Below are positions 26,901 to 38,900 of a DNA stretch of 64,000 nucleotides, piece by piece. The stretch lies in NCBI GenBank assembly GCA_028023455.1, contig JAQFVV010000018.1, positions 3,623,800 to 3,687,799 of the forward strand, read 5' to 3'. The position numbers and the translations under genes were made by a program. Below the pieces are notes generated by a model, which saw nothing but the letters and a program-made list of their open reading frames with translations, made no database searches and was not told where the DNA came from. The DNA is from Epiperipatus broadwayi (taxonomy: Eukaryota > Onychophora > Udeonychophora > Euonychophora > Peripatidae). The stretch's first letter is position 1; each line of letters begins with the position of its first letter.

Positions 26901-29900
26901 AATTTGAGCAAGATTAAAAGAAGAGCAGGAATAGTTGGAGTATTACCAAGGTTTGACAATAGATATATGTTAGATAGGGCCTGTTCTATGAACGAGAGAA
27001 TGAAAAAATTGTGAGAGAGAAATGATGATAAGTTTGTGGATGTGTGGGGTTTTTTTATTAGTAAGAGGGAGTTATATAGTAAAGATGGATTGAACTTAGC
27101 AAAATAATGAAGTGAAGTTTTAGGGAGGTTAATTTGTAAAGAATATAGTTCAGGAAACTTACAAAGGGGGGGGGGGGTAATTTGCCGTGTTATCAGAAAG
27201 AAGAATGAATGGGATGTAAGAAGTAAACAAAGGGTAGCTGATTTGGATATAAATGTAGATGTGGAGAGGGAATTGGTCTGTAAAATTAATGGTAAGCAAG
27301 TTATTTATAAATGTAATGGAGAAGGAAAAAAATCAAAAAAATTTATAAAAGGGTAGTTAGGATTAATTGTTAGAATTGAATATTTGAATATGCAAGATGG
27401 TAAGAGACTGGAAAAAGGCTGGAATTAAATAAAACAGTTAAAAATGAAGAACTTGAGGTATTTTTCAGTAGTGGAAACACATATTAAAGAAGAAGAATCT
27501 ATATGGGAGGATTTGGTATGGCAGGGTATAAATAGAAAAGATAAAGAGATGGTGGTATAGGAATTATCTCAAAAATATTTAAATATTGTTAAATGTCAAG
27601 AACATTTGGGGTTTGAGATAAGGTTAGGAACACAAGAATGGATGGTGGCTATAGTGTATATTACTACTGGAGATAGTCAAACTATAATGGAGTGGAACAG
27701 TAGCATATATGAATGCTTAGTTAAGAATATACAGAGTTTCAAACAAAAGGGGAAGAGAATAATGGGTATAGGGAATATGAATGAGCATATTGAAGAAATT
27801 GATGATGCAGATAACAAGAATGGACAGCTTTTTGAAGCATTTTTGTCAGAGGGTGAATTTGAGCATTGGAAATTTATCAAATATTTATGAAGGACAATAC
27901 ACATGATCTAGAAATAATATTTGTCAAATATTTATGAAGGCGAATACACATTGTCTAGAAATAATATATTTCACACAATAGATTATGTATTGGTAGAGAA
28001 AGAGGGAATGAATAAGGTACAGAAAATTAAAGTGTTTGATAATGAATAGAGAGTATGCAATAGTGATCATAATTTCTTTATAATAGAAATGAGGATTGTG
28101 AAAGGTGTGGATGAAGAATGAATGATAAGAATAAGTTAGAATATAAAATAAAAGTTGAAGAATCCATGTAAAATAGAGAAAAAAAAGCATGCAGAGAATA
28201 TAAATGTGCTATTAAGAATAAGGAAAGCCAAAGGGATGTTAATATTAAATGGGAAAAGTATTTAGAAAAAAAAATGGCCAAAATAGTTAATTATAGAGAG
28301 AGAATGAAATTAAATAGTAAATTTTTGGAGGATATAAATAAAAGTGGAAGAGATAGGAGTAAAAAAATTTGGAAATATATTAAAAGAAAAAATGTAGGGG
28401 AGAGAGAAACAATATTACTAGATGATGAGGGAATAGAAAGCAGCTCTAGAGAAGAATTAGAGACAATCTTAAATAAATATGTAATGGATGTTAGATGTGA
28501 AAGACAGAGTGATAAACATAAAAGCATATAGTAATGGAAATATTAGGTTTACAGAAAATGAACTGAATGAGGCAGGGAAGAGATTGAAACATGGAAAGGT
28601 AAGAGGTTTAGATGGATGGGCAGTAGAGATGGTAATAAATTTGGGACATAGGGCAAAATTAAACCTATTATCATGTTTTAATAAGATGACACAGAAGATA
28701 GATTTTCCAGATAATTGGAGTAATACAATAGTAAGGCTACTATTTAAAGGCACAGGTAAGGATCATAGAAAGTTAAATAATTTTAAACTGATAGCAATAA
28801 CGTCAGTATTATATAAAGTTTTTGCATATGGCTAGAAGGGTTGCAAAATGGTTGGAAGAAAATAATATAGTGGGAGAAATGCAAGGAGGTTTTTGATCGG
28901 ATAGGTGTATAGGAGATAGTTTATTTGCAGTTATACAACTTATAGATATGAGTAGAAATACAAATAAACAGTTATATACGGCTTTTATAGATATAGAGAA
29001 GGCATATCATAGAGTAAATAGAAATAGATTATGGGTAAGTGTAGTAAATTTGGGAATGGTTGGAGATTTAGTGGATCTTATTAAATGATTGTATGAAAAT
29101 AATTACTATACATATCAATTATGCTCTATGTCAACTATTTTGTTTTTATTGTATTTGGGAGAAATGGAGAGAGTAATAAAAAGACTAGAAAGAGGAGTAG
29201 AGATCCCATTAATAGGTGACATTATAGAATCTTTTATTTGTGAATGATGTTGGTTTTTGTACAGGAGTTGGGTCATCTCAATCCCATGAAAACCTAGGTA
29301 AATATATTTTCCATAATAATGGTCTATAGACACTTGGCATTTTTTAAAATGAACTGAACCCTAACGAAGGACTATATAAAAATTAACCCGATTAATCATT
29401 TATTTTTATGTAAAATATTAGATTGTTATATTATATTATAGATGTGAGCTTGAATAAATATTAATGTTTGCGTAAATATTATTTGATCTATTTTCTGGGT
29501 TTTATCCTCGAAACAAAATGCTTCACTAAACATATATATATAACAAAAGGAAAAAACAAATTGAGAGTTCAGTAATTCTAAATCTACTCCATTAATATAA
29601 TTATTACAATGATGTTTATATGTTGGAATAAATATATTTATAACTGTTTTCAAAAAGAATGACCCACTCCTATATATATGTGTGTGTGTGTGTGTATAAG
29701 TCATATTAAAGTTAGTGAAAAGTAACAAAGACCATTCACTCAAGTTGATTAATTGTGTACCCAGAAACAAAACAATTACAAGTAGATATTATAAAACTTA
29801 TTAGTAAGTAATATATAACTTTGTTTGTTCTAGAGTCTGCTATTAATGTTGATTATATTAAAACCTTACTTGAGATCACTTTGATGATGCGGTGTTGAAT

Positions 29901-32900
29901 TCCCAGAGGGATCTGTAAATTTACCTTTATTAATAAGTATACATATTTATTGATTCTGATCCCTTTCCCCCTTTGTATATCAACATATCGATACATTTAA
30001 CATAACTGCTCCCACTCTTAAAATGCAGGTGACTGAATTTTAAGATGAAGTTGAATAAACAAAGGGAAAAAAAATCACAAGACATGAATTTACAAATATT
30101 GAAATAAAAAATAAAAATCACATGAATCAAAAAAAAAATATCTATATATATCCTGAGGAAAGCAAGCATATTGAAATAAAAATCACGTGACTCAAAAAAA
30201 AAATCTATATATATCCTAAGGAAAGCAAGCATTGTCCACAGTTAAGAGTCTATAAATTTGAATGCCAATCTCCATACATAACATTCTTGTCCACTAACTG
30301 TTGATATCTATCTACTCCATAACAATTATTTTCTCTGAACGTATAGCATAAATCCATTGAAGATTGATATTCACCAGCGCTTTGTAAAATAGACATTTTC
30401 ACAGATAGGCTTATAATAACATCGAGGTTGATATCGGATGCCCATGGTATATTTGTTTACCCCAAACTCATTGCAATGATTACTTTACTATTGACTAATA
30501 TTTATATCATGGCTTCAATGTATATAGGAAAATGGCTTAAAAAAACAATCAATTTCTAGTAGTTTCTTTTTCTTTATCTCCATAACAACCGATTTAAGCT
30601 TTCTAGAACAAATTAAACCATTAGTTCATTGGTGCTATTTATATATCCAAGTTTGCTTTAACAGCTGCGATTGAATTTCTACTTTCTCTCTATCCCAATG
30701 ATAAAGGTTTTCTATTATTTTTTACATATAAACATTAAATTTCGAAATTTATATTCTTACTGTTTTTAACACCGAATAGTTATTATTTTTTTTTTTTAAA
30801 AAAAAAGTCTTTTCTTTATGTTCCGATGGTTTAGTTGTTCAACCAGGCAAGTGAAAAATTGCGAGACTCTTTTCTTGTGCTGGCTTGAGCCTATTGTTAT
30901 AAATTAATAAAAAAAATCATAAAAACATTATTATTTTTTACTTAGTCTTCATTATTCAAACCCAATCACCTAACAACTATTTTGACTTCATATATTTTGA
31001 CCCTTGATCATGTCTTTCTTACCACTCAGTTATTATTTTAGTTGTTAGTGATATTAACTGCATTTGTGTATATAATGAATTTGTCTCCTTTCAAGATATA
31101 TATATAAAAAAAGAAAAAAATAAATTTCTCAAAATAGATAAAAATATTAGTTTATATGTATGTTTCATGTATATAAAGGTATGTAGGATAAATTATTTGC
31201 CTATCAATTGGCCTGAATTCAAACATTGAGAGAAATTGGAATAGCATAATGGTTGGTTGTAAGTCACCCCCTACAACATCCCTCTCCTTAACAGAGTTAA
31301 AATTTTAATCTGGATTTTAACACTCACAAGTACATTATGAATGTATGATTATTTTAGGCTTGGTAAAGGGTTGCTACATCAATTTCCCAACTGCTTAACA
31401 TTTTTTCTTTTATTTAATAGCTGGTTTTGGGAAGTTCAGATAGTGTTCTGGATTGTCTCTGTTACAGAAGGCACATGGAATTATTTTCCAACCTTCTCCA
31501 TGCTCCTTTGACGCTTATTGGATTCAATGAAGGTCTAGCCAAATATCAAATCATGTCTGATTTAGTTAGCCTCTAGGTATTTCCATGATTGCATCTAAGC
31601 ATTACTTGGGAAATACCCTCAGCAAACTTAATATCCCTAACCCTGTACTATATAGATGTGTTTATGGATATATATATATTATAACGGTCTGTAAAGATGT
31701 GGAAGTTCCTAGTCTTATGGTATCTGCACTACAGAGAGCCACTAGGCCATTTGAACCTAGAAAATTTATAGAGTAGGCAGATACACCCTGTTAAAGATCC
31801 AACTTTTATTTATTAAGACCACTTTGTTTAAAATATATCTTAAATATAAAAAAATAAAAGCCACTGCCAGTAGTTAATATACAAACATTTATTAACGCAC
31901 ATATTTAATATTTAAAATTTGAGGAATAACATTTATTATTTAGATTTTAACATTAACTTTTAATTTAAATTATTATTTTAAAATTTTAAACCATCCTCAC
32001 AGATGAATTTAATAATATTTTTTTAAGAGTGTCGAGTATGAATAAACTACATAGATTGCATTTGAAAAGAAAATATTCTATCCCTTATTTAACCTTAGGC
32101 CAAAAGTTCGCAGTCAAACCAGCGTCAATCCATCTGATACATCGATGTATTCAATGCAGCATGAAATACGACAGCACAAAATATCATACTGTCAGGAATG
32201 TACATCTGAACAGTATGGTTAGAGAAGACATTCATCCAAACAGGAATGCTATATCTGCCTGGCAAGAAGAACAATAAAAAAAAACTCCATAGGAAGGGAT
32301 TGCGTTTTCCATCTTACTATCCCTTCCATAGGCAAAAAGGGGGTGTGTAGAGTATAATGAAGATCCTGCCCATAGCGAACCTCATACTACATTTACTAAT
32401 TACACCGATATATCCAATCCATTGACCCAATCCAATTACAAAACAAATAACCTAAGATTAACCCTCCCGTAATTAATTAATATAACTTTACAAATCTATA
32501 TAGCCATTTATGCCCAACTTAATTTTTAACATTTATATAATTTCGCACAGATGAATTTTATAGTTTGTTTTTTAATGTTGAGTATAGATCGGCTGCATGG
32601 ATTACACGGTCAAAAACATTTCAAAATAAACATAAACAATCAAAATATAAAGTCATTGATGGAATTGCAGAGGGAAATTTACAAGAAACCCAATGACATT
32701 CATCATAAGATGCTGCATTGACACCAATAACTCAAAAGACATCCGAATAAATACATTTTAGATACTCACCGTAAGGTATCATTATTTACCAAATGTCTAT
32801 ATATTTTAATCAAATATGAAAACAAAAACATAATTAATCGATAACGAATCTATGCAAGTGTCTATACCCAACTTAAATTTAATGCATTTAAATAATTTAT

Positions 32901-35900
32901 ACAATAAATATTAATAGAAATATAAAAAAAAGAATGGAAATGATATTTAGCAAACTCACATGTATAAAAATCAAATAATAATTAATTTGGAAACTTATGT
33001 CAGATAAAAGTTCATTTTAAAATTTAGATTAGCTGAATATTAAAAGCTTGTCCAATCTTAATGAGAGTTCTTAACTACTTTTAAAGTTTATAGTTCAAGT
33101 CTTACAGTAGAAGAATCACGGTTCCTAGTGCCAATTGCCGCGACGTCTCTTCCGGTCTGTTGTTCTGGAGGTGGCCTTAGCTGGTTCAATCCTGTTATTA
33201 CAGTCATTTTATTTGAAATAGGTGAGAGAGAGCAAGAAGTGCGTCTTATTGCGCTTCTCACGAAATCAAGCTGGAACTGTTTTAATTTGAATTTTTTTTT
33301 TCTTTTACAGTACTCCTCTGGATTCATTGAACATCGTTTCCTGTTCCAATAATTTCCATTAAGGTCCGAGCAGTTGGTTACTGCTTCTATTGGACATTCT
33401 AAAAATTTTTTTTTTATTCTCTTATCTATACCTTTCATCTGACTTTTTTTTTAATTATATAAGAGCCCCAAAGGCTAGCTTGCTTTTCTATAATTAATAA
33501 ACACATCATTTCCATTTACAAAAATATTTTATCTTTAGATCTTATACTTTTTTATAAAAAATACGTTCAAATATTTTTTTTTTTAAAAAAGAAAATAATT
33601 TTTAAAGTTTTGCATCTGTGCGAATATATATACGTACATTGAACAATTCTTTAATTTTAGCTTTTAGTTTTTTTTTTTTATTTACGAACTTAAAACCGTT
33701 TTTATTCTAATTTTAAATTAATGTAACGGCATATACTGTTACAATATATATGTTCATACATTTCATCTATTGTTACAAAGATTTCCCCTTTTTTTATATC
33801 TCAGCTATGTTAACATTTTTTCTGATATTATCTTGAATTGTTAACAGCCAAAGTAGGGTTTTAAGATGCGGGCATTATATGTGCCTCGGACTTCTCCTCC
33901 TTGGTTTACCCAAAATGCATTGGGACCTGTTTGCTTAATGATGATATATGGTCCCTCATACATGTTACTAAACTTATGATACTTACCTTCCTGCAGTTTA
34001 CTAGGATGTGGAGTTTTTATTACCAGCTGTCTCCGATTCTGAATTCATATTTAGGCCTTCTTACATTCCGATTTCTACGATTTGCCTTTATAATAAGTTG
34101 CTCTTGAGCTCACAATATATCATTTTCTTTATCTATTATGATTTTTGTGGCTACAGAATTATACCTTTTAAATAGCACAGGTGTAGTTTAGTGAAAATGT
34201 AATTGGATAGGCATGAATTCAGTTGATTCATTCACATGCTACAGGTTTATACCTTTTAAATAGCACAGTTGTAGTTTGGTGAAAATATAGTTAGATAGGT
34301 GTGAATATGGTTGATTCATTCACACTCCAATTGATGTAATCGAATACATGTTTTGTCTGCTTAACCCACCCTTTGTGTTCTCCCTCTAAATAGGTCCTAA
34401 ACAAACTGACATCCATGTTCCCGCATGATGCGTTCTCATGGGTTTGACTGAGTGTTCCTAATGGAGGTCAACACATGCTTGATCCCTGATTTTACCACCC
34501 ATTTCTTCCATTCCTTGAATAGGAAATCGGGAATTGAGGGTATCCAATACTTTGATTACAAGTCTAGTATTGGCTTGGGGTATTGGGTAAGCAATGACAT
34601 ATTTGGAAAAGAGATCAGCGGTGACTAATAAATATTTTTGTTTGTTAAATGGAGGCAATGGCCCATAATAGTCAACTGCTAAAATCTCGTTTGGTCTTTC
34701 TAGTATAATCTAATTAATCGAGATGATGTAGCTTTGGTTTACTGGCTTGGTTTGCAAACAAGTTAGACAGTCTTTGAGTGATTTCAAGATGTCTTTATAC
34801 ATTTTCAGCCAGTAAAACCAATTTTTGAGAGTGTGCTCTGTCTTGTGAGCATTATAATGCCCATACAGACAGTATACGTACTTTATGAGAGAGTCTCTTA
34901 AAGATGTTAGTATTACTACTTCCACTCATCAGTGTCACAATCAATTCTGTATAATAAGACCTGTTCTAGTTTGAATAGAGTTAGATCCTTGGGCACATTC
35001 AAAACTTCCTCCCTTAATAAAACTTTCATCATTGGGTTTAATTCTCGGTCATTGAACTGTATCTCGGCTAGGTTTTCCAACTCGTTCTCTACATTACTAT
35101 CAGCCATTATATTGACATTTGTAATGTAAGCATTGTCTACCAATAAATGATTTTGTCTGATCTACATGGGTTTCGACTCAGCATGTCAGCTATGACATTC
35201 TCGGATCCCTTACAATATTGTATGGTGTAATTGAATTCTTGAAGCAGCAAACTCCATCTGACTAGGCGACTATTAGTCAGGTAGCTGTGATTCAGGAATT
35301 CAAGGCTTTTGTGGTCAGTGATCACTATTACCTCTGATCCGAGCAGCATCTGTTGAAATTTTTGGAAGGCCCACACTATTGCTAATGCTTCCTTCTCAGT
35401 AACTGTAATTAATCTCTGGATCCTTCAGGATCTGGCTGATAAAATAGAGGACTCCAGGTTGGCCGTCCTCCTGGATTTGGGATAACATTATCCCTAATCT
35501 GAAACCACTGTCTGTTTGGACAATGAATGGTTTATTAAAATCAGGGAAGGCTAACATGGTTTGCTCTAAGAACCATATTTTAATATTTCAAATGCTTAGT
35601 CCTGTTCTTCAATCCCTTCTATCACTCATCTTTTCTAATCAGTTTTAGCAACGGTTCCATGTGGTCAGTGAACTTTTGGTAGAAACGATTGTAGAAATTA
35701 CATAAGCCTAAAAACTATCTAATTTGTTTTTTATTAATTGGTTTGGGGAAGTTTTGAATGGCACTGATTTTCTCTGGATGTGGCCTTATCCCATTGCAAC
35801 CAATGATATAACCTGGGAAGACTTCCCTTTTTGAAGCAGTCTTCAAAAACATAGCAAGATGTTAGGGTATTCTTCGATCATGGTCGATGCAATAATTACA

Positions 35901-38900
35901 TCATCCACATAAATGGTTAGGATCTGTTTAATATCAGAAGATAGGGTCTTATCCAGGCATCTAATCAGACCTATCCAGGCATCTAATCAGATCAGCACCA
36001 CTATTTATCAATCTAAATGGCATCCTATTAAACTGGTACATAATACCCTTGTATCAGAAGGCAGTGTATTTGCGATCTTCAGGATGAAGTTCAATCTGCC
36101 AATAACTCGAGGTCAAATCGAAGATGGAAAATACCTTCCTATTTCCAAATTTCACGAATAATTCATGAATGGGTGGTGGTCTCGCATCCAAACAAAATCT
36201 CATTGACCCATCTTTCTTCTTCATCGTCACAATTGGATTACAGAACAGTGAAGAGCATTTGGAAATGACACCCCAATCCAGCATTTTGTTAATCTGCTTG
36301 AATATTTCTTGTCTATACTGGTATGGAATAGGACACGATTTGGATTGAAATGGTTGGTCGTGCACCAATTTAATTCTTTGCTGGAATCCTTCTATCACTG
36401 CAGGTATCTCTGAGAAAATCGAACTAAATTCGATTATAACAGATCACAATTTAAATACATCATCGCCCCCAAGCATGTTGGACTCTGCAAGTTTATCATT
36501 TAAAAGTACTTCTGGGTTACTGGGTGTAATACAATCAACCTCAAGTAGATCATATCTTGGAAGCAATGTCATCTCCAAAATCTGATTTATTTAATATTAA
36601 TTATAAAAGTTATACCCCAAGATTTCATCACAATAAATCAAAAAGACAAGGACTGAATATTATCACATTTTTCTGTTTATATTTGTAATCTGCAGACCCT
36701 ATTAACTATTTTGTCTATTTAAATCTTTGGACAACTTCTATTTTCTTTTTTTTATTCTCTTGATCCAACATTTTAATAATTTGTCTATGGATACACCATA
36801 TCTATTTTGTTTCCTTTTGTTCAAATGATCTTCTAATTACAGTTTTTAGGATTGCAAATACTGTCTTTCCAACTTATTCTTTTCATTTTTCATTAAATTC
36901 ACAACTAGTATTTTAATACCCAAGTCTATTCCATATAAAGCTCCTCATTAACACATTTTCTCCATTTTAAAAAGTAATAATTCTAATAAATAAATAATAC
37001 TTCTGTATATAATATAAAAATAATACAAAATAACAATTCGTCAATTGTTAATACAGAGTTTAATATAAAAAAATAAAAACAAATAATATTTCCAAGCGCT
37101 TTCAACTCTTACGAGTCCTTATCAAGGCAATGTAAACAATTCTATTTTCTCCTAGGTGATGAATCTAACATTTCATTGTATTGGCCAGGAACAACTAATC
37201 GGAAAGCTGGTTAATTTTGAATTCATAGCACAAGATGAATTTTGTATAATATATGATTCTTTAATCTTGCGTTTTTTATCATGTGTTTCATTCATTAATA
37301 TTGTAAAATCCTTTGGACTACATATATGGCCTGTATTATTTTGGTGAACATAAAAAGCTGAATAAACTGTATCATCTTCTCTTGCTCTATTATAAGTATA
37401 TTTATGTTGTTGAAGGCGATATTTAATATTTGTTTTGGTTTCTCCAACATATATTGCACTACAATTTATTTGTGGGCATCTAATAGAGTATACAACACTG
37501 CTTTTATCCTCCTTATTTATTATTTCCTTAGAATTGTTTATTAACCTATTAAGGTTAGGTGGAGTTCTCCATGCTAATCGAAAATCTTGACTTAAAACTT
37601 TTATTATATTTTTATTAATATTGGGAATAAAAGCTAATGACATCCATGGTTTATTATTCATATTTATATGGTCACTATTATGATGTTGTTTATAATGCTT
37701 CAATACAGTAGATAATAGCATTTGTTTATTATAACCCACTTGTATTAAATCTTGCATATAACATTTTATATTATCTTTCATAAACATTTCATTTGAACAC
37801 AGTCGTTGATTACGTGTTAAAAAAGCTCTAAAACCAGCTAATTTGTGTACTAAAGGAACATTAGATGTTGGATGAATGTAACCTCTATTATCTATATGTT
37901 TTACAACCATTTTATATACTAATTTATCATCTACCCTTGATATTTGCAAATCTAGGTATTTAATACTAGAATTGTCTTCTCTTTCTATTGTCCAAACTAA
38001 ACCATCTTGGTTCTGCAAACTATCAAAAATTTGCTTTATAGTGTCTGGTAGCCCATATATCAAAACATCATCCACATATCTACAATATAATGTGTTCTCA
38101 TTTCTTACTAATATGGGATGCACAATTCGCTGTTCTATATTATCTACAAACAAATTACTTAATAATCCACTTACAGCCAAACCCATTGGCCATCCTTATA
38201 ATAGAGCAAGAGAAGATGATACAGTTTATTCAGCTTTTTATGTTCACCAAAATAATACAGGCCATATATGTAGTCCAAAAGATTTTACAATATTAATGAA
38301 TGAAACACATGATAAAAAACGCAAGATTAAAGAATCATATATTATACAAAATTCATCTTGTGCTATGAATTCAAAATTAACCAGCTTTCTGATTAGTTGT
38401 TCCTGGCCAATACAATGAAATGTTAGATTCATCACCTAGGAGAAAATAGAATTGTTTACACTGCCTTGATAAGGACTCGTAAGAGTTGAAAGCGCTTGGA
38501 AATATTATTTGTTTTTATTTATTTATATTAAACTCTGTATTAACAATTGACACGAATTGTTATTTTGTATTATTTTTATATTATATACAGAAGTATTATT
38601 TATTTATTTATTTACAATGGAACATGATTGGAAGTTTAAAGAAGCAATATATTTGCGAAGAAAGTGTATTGTAGCTAATGAACGTTTTATTTTCTTTAAG
38701 AGATGTTGTGAGTTTAATATTATTCCAAATTCTTGTAAAATTAAAATTAATTATAGTATACGTAATAGAATTAATGCCACGAATATAATACAAAGAACTT
38801 TAGTTCATTTTTTATTGAAGGATAGCAGAAAAGAACTTTTTTCGATAATAAAGAAAGAGAAAATACTACAACAGTTTTATTCATTACCGTTATATACAGA

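Larger units (their letters stand above)
26771..29330 (+). mobile_element. LINE with SGNH-esterase ORF1, endonuclease and RT, decayed
   Basis: Three domains follow in order. An SGNH/GDSL esterase-like segment at about 26771-27115 has CGTNNFSD (block III, GxND-like) and KDGLNLAK (block V; N replaces the catalytic H). An AP-type endonuclease segment lies at about 27440-27890, with a corrupted GDFN motif (GNMN). RT segments at about 28540-29265 contain [28 protein letters not shown] (motif A) and FVND in place of FADD (motif C). Stops and frameshifts disable all three. Esterase-bearing ORF1 is known from CR1-type and related LINEs. A run of nine or more G at about 27166-27177 breaks ORF1. Sense orientation within CIAO3 intron 1. 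Confidence 0.8.
33850..36580 (-). mobile_element. Ty3/gypsy pol remnant, broken
   Basis: Domains appear in gypsy order on the minus strand: RT (about 36580-35860), RNase H (35440-35137), integrase zinc-binding domain (34925-34710), integrase core (34658-34458) and an integrase C-terminal segment with [17 protein letters not shown] (about 33975-33855). Each lies in its own open frame, so frameshifts and stops have destroyed the polyprotein. Protease and gag are not seen and no LTR pair could be matched. Antisense to CIAO3. Confidence 0.9.

Noticed and set aside
29930-30232. 100-codon minus-strand open frame with internal repeats
   Set aside because: The repeated peptide ([13 protein letters not shown]-type) is produced by the 65-bp DNA duplication; there is no sign of coding selection.
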